Both the position numbers and the translations under genes were made by a program. Of a stretch of 64,000 nt of DNA, positions 23,220-34,779 are shown piece by piece. This DNA comes from Gnetum montanum. Lineage: Eukaryota > Streptophyta > Gnetopsida > Gnetales > Gnetaceae. Below the pieces are notes generated by a model that saw only the letters and a program-made list of their open reading frames with translations, made no database searches and was not told where the DNA came from. The stretch's first letter is position 1; each line of letters opens with the position of its first letter. Location: NCBI GenBank assembly GCA_015680685.1, contig MNCI01000651.1, positions 1,915,832 through 1,979,831 of the forward strand. Direction: 5' to 3'.

Positions 23220-24077
23220 TGATTACTCATTTTTTAATTGACTACATCAATGCATTAGCATCAATGTAGAGTTAGTAGCATTCACACATTAGTGTTAATA
23301 TATAGGTAATAAATGCCTATATAAATATGCATACAAACTACATATATGGCATGATTTGATCATTAGCATAGTAAAGCTCTTACAATATATTTTTATAGAA
23401 CTTAAAATCTATCACTTAATGCTCACATCATGAACTAAGTTCATTGTCTAGAATCTTATTTAAGTTATAATGTACTTGAACACATTTTCATGATGACAAT
23501 AAGATCAAGATCAATTTACCTTCATTGAAATACTTTGCTTAATAATTTCATTAATTGTAATCTAATTTCTTTGGTAAATTATTTTATATGTACATAGTTA
23601 ATTAATTCATGTTCCATTACACATTAATTAAAAGGCATTAGTATGAGCAGTTTCAATCATAAATACATTAACATTTGGTAATCCTAGTAGTGTCACACTT
23701 GGTACACCCAACAACGGACACTTAGTAACCTAACAATGTTAATATTTATTTAAGATGTGTAAGGCAAGCTAGAAATGAATAGTCAATGCTTAGAATAGAT
23801 TAGATTTGTTTCTTATACTTAGATTACATAATTATTATTTTTAATATTTTAAGAATATTTTTAATATAGCCTCAATAACATCAATATCATATGCCTCAGT
23901 CATACTTAACCATAGGTACTAGGGTCATACAAATGTAATTGGAAAGACAATGACTATTGATCAATCATTGAACTATCTAAATACCCAAACTAGTCTATTC
24001 TAAGGCATTCAACCAAGTTTCAGGCAAATGCTTCTGATCTATATGGCTGATTATAGATCCTACTTTATCATTCATCA
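23220..24077 (+). repeat. 3' LTR of element J
   Basis: It starts TGATTACTCA just after the polypurine tract and ends TCATTCATCA, 858 bp. It shares with the other Athila-like LTRs the promoter stretch (cctatataaat at about 23,318), 'ttggtaatcctag' (about 23,675) and the terminal block around 24,025-24,070. It is inverted relative to A, B and C. Confidence 0.75.
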
Positions 24078-25023
24078 AAGTGCATGAGAATGAGAATGTG
24101 AAAAAATATTGATAGGAGGGATATTGATGAATCTCTTGAAAATATTCAAAAACTTTGAAATTATTTACAACAAGTAGATAACCTAATCATCTATTATCTT
24201 ACCATAACAAAAAGGTTCAAACGGTCTATAAGATTATTAATCTAATGGAAGTTCTTTTCTTATCACATTTGGACCCTAAAATCAAACAAAAACTTGCTTT
24301 CACTCCAAAAATTTATGATTAGAAACCAAGTGAAGCACCTCAAGGATGTTATTAATGATATTTATCTTACTATCTTAAATCTTTGAGATGAATGATAATA
24401 GATAAGATTATTGATAGATATCCAACAAGCATTAGTCAAAGGTCAAGAAAACAAGATTAAGTCCTTGAAAAATTAATCAATCATGCAAGTAAGAGCATTG
24501 AAATTAGAATCAAGCTAGTTAGTTTCCATGTTTCAAATAAATAAGCCAAAAATTTCTAAGTATAGTAGAGATGATCTAGTTATTGATGCTTTCCTCTTCA
24601 AGATAGAAAATTTCTTGAACATATGTGAGTGTGTTAAGGAAAAAAAGTCTATGTCAATAAATTCTTTCATGAAATTACAAAAACTTGATGGCTTGACATT
24701 ATAGAGAAGAAAAGGCTAGGATTGATAAACCTATATGAGTATGGAACCAATTCAAAGAGATGTTAATTGAAATCTTTTATCCAAGTACTTTTGTTAATAA
24801 ATCCTAGGTGAGGTTAAAAGAGATCTAGCACATTGAGGAGCTAGAAGAATATATTTGGAAGTATTAAAATCTTATCACCAATATCCTAGATATTGATGAG
24901 ATTATAAATATAAAATTTTTATTAATGATCATAATTCTTGGGTTCAATGTAAACTCAAAAAATCATAAGATACAAGGAGAAAAACTAGGTTGTTGATAGT
25001 TTACTCAATTACAAGGTAGGAAA
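24078..25023 (+). pseudogene. Ty3/gypsy gag remnant
   Basis: From about 24,540 to 25,010 the strand encodes a retrotransposon gag: DAFLFKIENFLNIC, then SFMKLQKLDGLTL, a W..FKEMLIEIFYPSTF-like block, and LKEIQHIEELEEYIWKY. These correspond to the capsid segment seen in gypsy gags (W..F...L...F.P and L..L.Q...V..Y). The upstream part (24,080-24,540) is weakly similar or too decayed. It stops at a partial E-type LTR at 25,024, so pol is missing between gag and LTR. It may be the gag of the E family, but E1 offers no gag for comparison. Confidence 0.6.
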
Positions 25024-25188
25024 TTTCATGTTTCCATTTTCAAATGATATCATTCTATAACTAGGATGATGTCATATTAGAACAAGTTATGTAATTATTA
25101 TAATAAGACCCATATGAAATGGCACATTGTAATAACATGTCTCTTGAGGTAACCTTTATGGTTTTGACCTAACAAATTTATACCAGGG
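25024..25188 (+). repeat. E-type LTR, left part (E2), interrupted by element B
   Basis: The segment aligns with the first 165 bp of the E1 LTRs (for example 'ataacatgtctct..aggtaacctt' and 'aatttatacc'). It breaks exactly where element B begins. The missing continuation, attagaggtcatacc, resumes at 38,396 on the far side of B (E1 has ttagagg(c/t)catgcc). That shows B inserted into this LTR. The right-hand remnant is short and quickly degenerates. Confidence 0.7.
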
Positions 25189-26082
25189 TGATGAGTGGTA
25201 GGTATCATGTATGCTTGACCATACGAATCACAAGCATTCACTAGAAATCTAGTCAAATTCCATGGACCTAGTTACCCAAGTGGTCGATATCCATAATAGT
25301 GAAGTGTGGAATTGAAAGGTCATTATATTCCTAACTCACACTAGTTTTTAATTTGTATGTATGGTTAATTATGAGTTAAGGCATATGATATATATTTTAA
25401 TAAGTATTTTTATATTTTTCTCCTAATGGCTAGATAACTACATAAAGATTGAGTAATTAAATGTTTAATGGATAAACTAGTCTATTAACTAGCTTATCCT
25501 AGCATGAAGTAATCATTCCCACTTGTTGTACACATCTTGAAGTAGTATTAACACTACTAGGTTACCAAGTGGCTATTAATAGGTGTATCAAATATCCACA
25601 ATTGGGATTATCAAGCATCAACACTTTATGCTCAAAGTTTTGTACTCAGGTATTCATGATTAATTATATTAACTAATTAAAAACATTAATGTAAAGTATA
25701 TCAAGTAAAGTGAAGAAAAGTAAAGTTAAGCTAGTCTAAGTGCTCTAATGGATGTAAGAAATCTCAATTTTATTGTCACTCATACCAATGCATTTAGGTA
25801 CATAGGAACTCAAATAAAACTTTGTACAACCTCTTAAATGCACACTATAGGCACTTAGAGAGAAAATATTCTAACTCTAGAGAAAATAAACTAGAAGAGT
25901 TTAGTGAAGGCTACAATTGAAAGATGCCATAATGTAGGAGATGCATGTATTCATATAGGTAATCATTACATCAACATCGATGTATCTATGACCATGCATC
26001 CTACCATGCATTGAAGGGGATGCATTAATAGAATTACATCAATAGGAATGCTAACCCAACCTATCTTATTGATATTTCATCA
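25189..26082 (-). repeat. 3' LTR of element B
   Basis: It begins TGATGAGTGG and ends ATTTCATCA on the plus strand. It pairs with 37,519-38,390: shared blocks include 'gacctagttacccaagtgg(t)cgatatcc', 'gtgagttaaggcatatgata' and 'cctatcttat'. A TATA-like stretch on the minus strand lies near 25,952. Confidence 0.88.
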
Positions 26083-26249
26083 TATGTCCATCATTTACAA
26101 AAAATTCATTCTTGATTAAAAACATTTAGAATCATGTTTTTTACAAAATTAGAAGGTATGGAATTTATTAACAAAAAGAATAACTGACTGAATCTTAACT
26201 AACTTTGAGTGCTAGATTATATGGGATTATAAAAATTAGTATCCATTAC

Positions 26250-29124
26250 AACAAAATTAAATACCTTACAAAAATTGCAACAAGTGCCTATAGGACTAAC
26301 AAAGACATGATGAAGTTTCAAACAGTGCTTGGAGGTGGAGGCTCCTAGGATGCTAATGGTCCCTCATCTCATCCTGATGCTGGTAGAGGTTGAGGTTAGC
26401 CTACTACAATCACTGCTTCTACTAGAATCTTGAAAGCATTCAAAAGTCCCTTCATTTTCTCTTCTTTGTCATATGGATCATATAAAATTCATGTGACTAC
26501 CAATGTGGGCTTGTACTAGGACATCCCATGGATACAGCATCAAAGGAAATAGCTCCTTCATGTTGAAGAACTAGGATGTAAAATTTTTACATTCAATGTC
26601 AGGCATCTTTACTAGGTTTTGTAGCTTATGATAGTCATTTATTCTCTTGGCCATGTTCTCAAAAATAGATTACTAATCTGTGAATTTGCTTCTAAGAACT
26701 TCAAGCTACATGTTAACTATCTCTAACTTTTGCTTTGTTTCATTATGGAGCTTAAATTCCACCTCATAGAGGGGGTAGAAACTAGCCACCTACTTCTCTA
26801 ATTCACTCTTTGGCATCCCTTCCATCAGCATCGATAGGTTTGCATATTGAAGGATACTAAGCTTCATATATTTAGTCATCTCTTTAATTTCTAATGCCTT
26901 AAGGCACGTTCTAGCTTTATTGAATGTGTTTAGAACATCAATGATGGGTTATTATACATCACCTCTTTGTTGAGGCTGTTAGAGGGTCTCATTTACTTTC
27001 TCCTTCACATATTAAATTTCTTTTCCATTAAGTTCTTTGAGGAGCCCAACCTAGTTCCTAAAGTGCTTTTTCACTCATTCAAATTTTAGGGCTTCATTAT
27101 TCTAGGCAGCCATCTCAATGGAAGTTTTCTAATGAAGGACACAAACTTCCTCTATTCAAAGATTGCAATTTTTAGCTACTAACATTCTCAAACCTAAGTT
27201 CATCTTATCAAGCTATTCCTACTACTAGCATATAAATCCAACCATCTCATCCTTATGTTGCTCAGCATTTCTAAGCTATGATTGCTCTTAGTGATGACCA
27301 AGTTTTCCTTTCAAACTTGCGACAAGTCCTTGTCAGTGTTGAAGATCATGGCTTCCAATAAGAATGTGTACCATTTCTATTATCTCCTTTTCATTCTTGG
27401 CCTATTGAAGCCTTAACTAAAACTATTACAAAGCTTCATCTTTGGAAACATTTGGCCTATGAATGGTAGGGTTTAAGAGATGGGCATGTAACTCTACAAC
27501 TTTGATGACCAACTAATCATGGGTAGTGGTGGCCTCCTTTAGTTGCATGTTGAAAATTAACAAGTTGTCCCTTGTCTTGAACAACTATGACTAGTTCACG
27601 ATTATTTCATCTAGGAGATCAAATATCTTTAGAAGTGGTTACCAAATTCTAACTAGTCATTCCAATAGCTCCTCATGTTGGGTAGCACTCCTCTAATCAC
27701 TTCCTAATCCTATGGATGGATTGATGTTCATCATGGTGGCAATGTCAAGCACTAATGTTACAGAAGCATTCAAGGATTCAACCACCACCTCTACTACTAT
27801 CTCCTACCCTTTGTTTTACATGACCAAGATAGTTGCCCCCTTGCCTTCCTCCAAAATGATAGAGAAGGTCGTAGTGTTTCCTGAGATTTCAAAAAGTTCT
27901 TATCCTAGAATGAAAACTAGATTGAGCCTTATGGACACTTGGTTCCTTTGAGAAGAGAATATCTGGGTAGTCTCATTGTCCAACTAATTGAGGGTTCTTG
28001 CAACCTCATTTAAATGAATCATGCCTAGATGATAAACTGATGATTCTCCACCACCTGTAGTGCCTTATTATTACTACAGTTACTACTCTTGAATCTTTCT
28101 AATACATTTTGTAGCTATGAGAATTTCTAGTGTGGTTTTAGGTGGTGGTGGTGGCTACTCCTCTTCTAGCAACTTGGGCACTATCTTATCTTTAATCATC
28201 TCCTACTATGATGCAACAAGAGCATGATGGACCATGTCATTGGAATACCATGCTATTTCTTCCCTCTTGCATATTTTTCAAATTAGGCATGTAAAGGAAA
28301 TAATCTTCCTTTCCTTCTTATTTTCTTTGAAATTATTTTCAATCTCTAGATAAATGAGTTGGGGAAGATTGATTAGGTATTTTTTGCTTAGAGTAGTGCA
28401 TGCCTTGGTAGAGAATGTTGTTACCTTACTAGGCCTCATCATTTGATTTAGGTGATAGGCCACAATCTTAAAATATGTGTGGTCTATCTTTGTGAGGGCA
28501 CCATACTCTTTGCAGTTCAATTCATAACATCGATGAACCCTTTCTTTCTTAAGTTCAAGGTCCACCTAGGTAGTAATTTGAAACAACTTGACCCTTATAT
28601 CTATCAACCTAAGGACCTCTTCAATGGCCTCAACTAAGTAGGATATCTTGATGTCCTTGATGTTCATGAATTCATTTCCTTCTCAATTATTCTAGAATAA
28701 GTAATTCTCCCCCATGTATCATTCTTTGCTATTGGAGAGAATGGACCACATGGGAGACCCCTACAGCTATGTATGGATCTTCTCTAATGCCAACACTAAG
28801 AAGGATCCAAAGTTTAACTCCTAAAGAATTGAACTATAGTCATCCTTGATCCTTAACATTTCTAGTCAAGCCTTGGTCAAACTAACTCTAAGCTAGGCCT
28901 TGGCCTAGGAGCATCATCTTGCCTAGATTGGCCTATTTCAATAGTAGGAATCTAGCAAATAGATTCCACTTTGGGCTTCATATGAAGGGGTCCAGTGGCA
29001 TTGGTTGCCTTTGATGCTTGTTCTTAGGGCTATTGTGGCTACTAATACTAGCCTTTCCTCCTTTTAGTTACTTCTCCCTAGGTTTTGAGGGTCCTCCTAC
29101 TTGTGGTCCTCATTTTCGTGACAT
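26250..29124 (-). pseudogene. ORF3 of element B, unassigned, coiled coil
   Basis: Read from ATG at 29,124 leftwards it spans about 950 codons. The start is Pro/Gly/Lys-rich (GPQVGGPSKPREK). A conserved domain is best preserved in the open stretch 28,278-28,565, with LKKERVHRCY, KEYGALTKIDHTYFK and AYHLNQMM. A long Lys/Glu/Leu-rich coiled-coil region covers about 26,700-27,700, and the tail is Pro-rich. Element C has the same order (46,840-49,740) and J the C-terminal half. The location between integrase and the 3' LTR is that of the env-like ORF of Athila elements, but I see no signal peptide or membrane segment. Function unknown. Confidence 0.65.
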
Positions 29125-31080
29125 CTATGATCACAAACATAACCCAAGATTAGCTTTTTACTGCATAACCCTTAGTTACTATGATATCTTTCTTATTAGA
29201 TCATGTTATGTTGGGTCTCATTTGAAATCTTATCTTATTGAATTATTTTAATATTATTTTACTTATTAGCTATTAGAGTTTATGTGATGGTTTTAATCCT
29301 TTATGATAGCTAATTTTTAATATTATTTTAATAGGTTGACCATGGGAAGTTAGAAAATTTTCAAAAATTTTTTACCAAAAACCAAAGGTTTATGTCCCTA
29401 CAATGTAGAGGTTACTCTGGTAGCACAAGGATCAAAAAACAAGTTAAATCAAGTTAGAAATTTTAGAGTTATAGCTCTTGAAATGCTCTTGGACTCTAAA
29501 AAACTTCAAAAGCTCATCTTACTTCTATGAAAAATGATGCAAAAATAGCTAAGTGTCATGTGTATTTATGTTATTTTTGAGATGCACCAATGGGGATGTG
29601 TCGATGGAGTTGCATCGACTCATCCCACTATGTTGACAGGGTTACATTGACATAGTTATTTATAGTTAAATTTTGCATTTGGATAATGAGGGATTTTGGA
29701 TGAGTTTGGAAACAAAATGAGGGCTCACTGGAAGCTAGAAAAACATAAGATGATGAAAATATCATGGAAGAGGATAATGTTGGCTTGGAAAAAGGAGTTT
29801 GAGTAGGTCTGAATGAATTTGACATGCCAAAATTAAGAAAGTCTAGATGTTTGAATGTAATTGGAGGAGATCAGTTTTGCAATTGGCCAATGGATAGAAA
29901 TTTTAAGTTAAAGGATACCAAAGGGAATGCAAGTGGATCCTCCCCAAAGTTGACATATGCTAGTGATGCCCTTGTAGGCCCTAGAGTCTATAGGTACCAA
30001 AGATAACTAATGGTCATTTCAAGTTACAACTCATACCCAATGGATTAAATGTCATAGGATTATGGGATCTACATAAAAAATACACCAAACAACTATGATA
30101 TTAGGTATTGAGTTGTTATATCATGGGTCATGAATGATGGTAAAGAGAGAAAATCGTAAGAGATTATTAGCATAGTTACATGAAGTTCTTGTGAAGTGTG
30201 TGATTAAGATGAGCTAATACTATTCCATCCTTAGTAAAGACTATGTCCATCCACTTTCAATGACTTCACATTGTCATATCCTAACCCTTTGACCATCAAG
30301 AGTTCATGATAATTCTCAAAGGATAACCATCACTCCAAAAGAAGAAAAACAAAGAAGGAAGATAGGAAGGACCTTAGTTAGAGGGGTGCCTTCATGCATG
30401 GGTAACATCTTTTTACAGCCCCATAACTAGTACATGTAGCTCATTATTGCATCTAAGGGGTGTACTTTGAATTCCCATGTGCTTTTTTTTTATTTTTAAT
30501 GTTTTTCACAAGAACTAGACCATGCAAATACATGCTCCCTTTAATGGCCAACAATAGGAGTGGTGAGATACCAGTGAAGAAGAATCATAAAACTCAAGAA
30601 AGAATATGGAAAAAGAATACAATAAGTCTCCTTAAAACCACAACCTTTCTCATTCCTTCTTAGTTATTTTTAAGTCTATTAACTAGTTAAATCATTAGTT
30701 ACTTTTAGTTTCAATTAGAAGGAGCTCATGCTTCCAATATACAAAGCCTCTATAAAATCAATGGAATGGATGAATGTCATGATTACACTACCAACTACCA
30801 TGAGAAAATTAAAAACTTGTTAATAAAGGTCATAATCCAAAGAAAAATATAATTTGGTGATTTATCAAATCAATCATTTCATTAATTTCTACATTCTTTA
30901 ACTTCTACTATAATAACAGTAATGGAAAATCAAAAGATTCCCTATAAAATATGATAAAAATACTAAGAAGAAAGATAGAAGATAAAAAATGAAGAAATAT
31001 ATAAAATAATTGATAAAATAGTCAATAAAAATAAAAAACATATGAAGAATAGTATAAAATAAAATAGTGAAAAATGGGTT
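29125..31080 (-). other. pol-to-ORF3 spacer of element B
   Basis: No coding signal. It aligns with 49,741-50,495 plus 53,845-54,960 in element C and, from 29,935 onward, with 316-1,590 in A. Near 29,580-29,640 short repeats of 'gatg.gtcgatg' occur. Expression of ORF3 would need a spliced or separate transcript arising here; that is inference. Confidence 0.5.
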
Positions 31081-31099
31081 AGTCCTTACAAGGTGTTAG

Positions 31100-32340
31100 C
31101 ATGGATGGTCATCTCCCCCACAACTAGGTTAAGAGGAAGAGATCTCAAAAATAGAGTGTGCTTGCATGGATGTTGAGGTGCTAGTGTTGCTAGTTATTTG
31201 AGGGTCTATGAAAGATTTTACTTATTGTATGTTGATCAATAGTTGTTTCTCTATGCTTAAAGGATGATAAATTGTCATCACACTAAAAGGAAAAGTTGTA
31301 TGAATGATATAAGATCCTTCCCATAACATTTGGAATTTAGTATGTTGAGGTACATGCATGGGATTCTTGTATAAGACCTTATCATCAATTTGAAACTTAA
31401 CTCTCCTTATCCATGCATCATGAAATTGTTTGGCATGTGCCTTATGCACCTCATTCATAGTTAAGGCTACCTATCAGTTTTAATCTAGCATATTCAAATT
31501 CATGATGCATTCTTATTGTACTAGATTAAGGTCAAGGTTAAGCTCAAAAGCTATTAAAAATATACAAAGCTCAACTTGAACTGGGAGTTTGTGTAGCTTT
31601 CTATATACCAACTCATAGGGAGAGTACCCTATAGGAAGTTTCCATGTGGATCAATAAGCCCATAGGATATAATTGAGTTTTGTGCTCCAGTCCTTCCTAT
31701 ACTTACTAATTGTACATGTTAGTATCTAGGTTATTTCCTTATTAGTAACTTTGTCTTAACCATTAGCTCAGGGATAATAGGGGATTATTAGTTTATGTTG
31801 CACCCCTATTCATTACATCAGTTTCTAAAAAGTAACTCCTATAAAATGAGCTCCATTATTAGAAATAAGTGCTCTTGGAATATCAAACTTGTTTACCACA
31901 TGTTTTTGAACAAATTGTGCTATAGTAGAAGATGAATAATTGGTGAAGCTATAGCTTTCATCCACTTGGTGCAGTAGTCAATAGCTACACTGATTTATTC
32001 CTTTTCATGGGACATGGAAGTGATAGATCCCATGAAGTAAATGCCCCAAATTTCAAAGGAATCCAATAGTTGGATCCACTATTTAGGCCTCTCCATTCAA
32101 GCTATCATTCCTCTATCTCATTGGTAGCATTCACATGAATGAGAGAAATGGTGGATGTCCCTGAAAATGATAGGCTAGAAGTAGCCTACCATTAATGATC
32201 TTTATAGTCATTATCCTACTTGCATAATTCTCCACACAAAAATATTCATGAGTGTCCTAGAGGATTTTCAGTTGATTAGTATCCAATACATACCATCATA
32301 GCAAGCCATTAGCAAAAATCTTGTAAAAATTACCTTGTTG
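31100..32340 (-). pseudogene. integrase remnant, element B
   Basis: The open stretch 31,222-31,458 gives the C-terminal domain: HDAWIRRVKFQIDDKVLY, then QMLWEGSYII. The core has VAIDYCTKWM near 31,975 with its Asp, and LISNNGAHF near 31,860, where the second catalytic Asp reads Asn as in element A. Stops separate the blocks. Confidence 0.8.
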
Positions 32341-32499
32341 AAGAAACCATTATTTCTTCTTATTATACCATTCCTATGGAGTTTTCTAGGCGAGAAGATA
32401 GAAGAGAAAATGATCATACTAGTTGGTATTCTTAAAAATCTAAACATCAAGAGATTTTAAAAAGAGTAGTTCATTTTGAAATTGATTAGATACAAGCTC

Positions 32500-33810
32500 C
32501 TCATACTCTTTGATATCATAACCAAGATAAGTGATTGACAACCACATTCTGATTTTTCTTTCTATCCACCATCATAAGATCAAACTCTTGTAAGATCGCA
32601 AGTCACCATATGACATGTGGTCTTACTACTAGTTTGTTCATTAGAAAGAAAATTGTATTATCATATGTGTGTATAAAAATTTGATATCCAAGCACATAGT
32701 TTCTAGATTTCGTAAGGTATACCCCACTACCATGAGCTCCTTCTCAATGGTGGTGTAACTTAGTTGTGCATCCATAATACTTCTACTAGCACAATGAATA
32801 TAATAAGGACATTTCTAATTATCCAATTACATCAATACTACTTCCAATGCATAGTTGGATGCATCTGTCATGATGTAGAAGGTTCTAGACTAGTCTAGAG
32901 TTTATAGAATAGGAGTTTCTATGAAATTTTACTTCAATTGTTAAAATGCATGCTCATATTCCTAAGTCTAGTCAAAGGGTGCATCCTTCTTTGTTAGCTC
33001 TACCAGTCACTTGATGATTTTTAAGAAGTTCTCACTAAATCAACGATAGTATCTAGTGTGTCCAAGGAATGATCTTACATCTATTACTATTTCTAATTAT
33101 TTGGTAATTTCTTGAATGATCCATACTTTTTTGAAGTCCACCTTTATTCCTTTCATTGAAATATAGAGCCCCAAGACTATACCTTCTTAGATCATCAAAT
33201 GGCTCTTTTACCAATTAAGCCATAGATTTATCTCCACACAACATTTTGGTATTGCTCGAGATGGTCCAAGGCTTGTTTAAAAGTGGTTCAATTAGTGAAG
33301 AAGTCATCCATAAGCACTTCTATACCACTAAAAATTTGCTACTAAAAGATACTAGGCACTAAGCATAGGAAAGTAGCAAGAGCATTACATGGGCCAAATG
33401 GCATCTTCTCATATGCAAAAGTCTCCCAAGGACTTGTGAAGGTAGTTTTGACCTAGTTCTCTAGTGTAATATGGACTTGGTTATAATTGCTATAATAATC
33501 TAGAAAGTTTTAGTAGCCATGCCCTACAAATGTAATTGGCACCTAGTCCACAAATGGTAACAAAAAATAATCTTTGAAAGTTGTCATGTTTAATAGCTTG
33601 TAGTTGATGTAGATCCTCCATTTCCCTTCTTTATTTGATAAGATTATGAGTGGTCTAACCCACTCACTATCTGTAATGGGATAAATAATCCTACCTTAAG
33701 AAATTGTTCAATTTTGTCTTTTACAACTTGCTTCAACTTAGGAATCAATCATCTCTATGGCTATCATTTGGGTTTAATGGAGGAGTCCATATAAATTCAA
33801 TGCTAGCATA
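32500..33810 (-). pseudogene. reverse transcriptase and RNase H remnant, element B
   Basis: The active-site box reads LMDDF near 33,305 (minus strand). The pattern of blocks matches element A position by position: TDASNYALEV near 32,860 for RNase H, and WVRPLIIL with GKWRIYINY near 33,600-33,660 for the RT amino end. The degree of decay is higher than in A. Confidence 0.82.
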
Positions 33811-34269
33811 TCCTTGGATCTATTATTATCAATTCATGATATGACTAGGTAATAGCTATTGGGCATTTTTTAACCATTTTTAGTAGCTTATCCTTTTGTA
33901 TTTAACCAAGATGGGCAGTTATGATTACTAGCTTACTATTATCAACATAAGCATATCCTAGATTAGTCAGTAAGGCCTTTAGTTCAAGGTGCTCATATTT
34001 AAACCATTTTGAGATCTTCAAATCTCCCCAATCCATCTTAGTCTATGCATGGAAGAGTTGGATACTAATCTAATCTATTTCATCCATGTATTTAATGTAA
34101 GCACTCATGAGGCTTTCTATTTATTCCATGCATATTTTTGAATCTATCCTTTCATCTGTTGTCAGCCAATGTGTATCCTTTTGTTTTGTGGCTACTACAT
34201 ACAGGCACTTCTAAATAGTGGATGCCTTGGCATAATTTATGCATGTTTTCTACACACAATAACACCCTG

Positions 34270-34770
34270 GGTTATTGTACGTTATGCATGAAACTCACTT
34301 CTTCTCAACTTTTCCAACTTTCTTTTCCATGGAAATTTCTAAGAAGAGGTCTTAAAATCCCATCTTGACATCAATCATATTGAGCCAAGGACTTCCCATT
34401 ATAACAGGAAAGTTCCCCTTTTAGCTATCAACATGGAAAATCATAAAGTCTACAAGATAAAATCATCCACATATAGTGGTCATCATGTCCTCCACTAGTC
34501 CCAAGGAAATAGTAATGGACTAATCTACAAGCTCCAAACTAATATTGCATTTTCTAATGGAGGCAAGTTTTAGCTCTTGTAAATTTCCTATGAGATTATA
34601 TTTATTCTAGATGCTAAATCTAGTATATCCTAACATAGATCATTCTTGGAAATCTGCAAATTAATAAGGGGACTCCCAAGATCATATCATCTCTTAAGAC
34701 GATGACTAACATTAATCCAATCAGTAACCACATGAGTCAACATGATAGCATGTACATTAGAGGACATTTG
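34270..34770 (-). pseudogene. aspartic protease remnant, element B
   Basis: The region equivalent to the protease of A and C is recognised by the shared 'gggaagttcccctt' coding block (34,400) and 'aaggggactcccaagatcatat' (34,665), translated as ..GSPLI and GNFPVIM. The catalytic motif itself is not readable. Confidence 0.55.
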
Positions 34771-34779
34771 GTTTAAAGG

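Larger units (their letters stand above)
21580..24077 (+). mobile_element. Athila-like element J, 3' end only
   Basis: This plus-strand fragment holds the last part of ORF3, the polypurine junction and a complete LTR of the same type as A, B and C. The junction 'gagtttttagttagttgtgGaggta' then TGAT (23,192-23,223) is nearly identical to that of element C (minus strand across 46,665), which fixes the LTR boundary in both. Everything upstream of about 21,580, including pol, is missing. The break against element H is not resolved. Confidence 0.75.
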
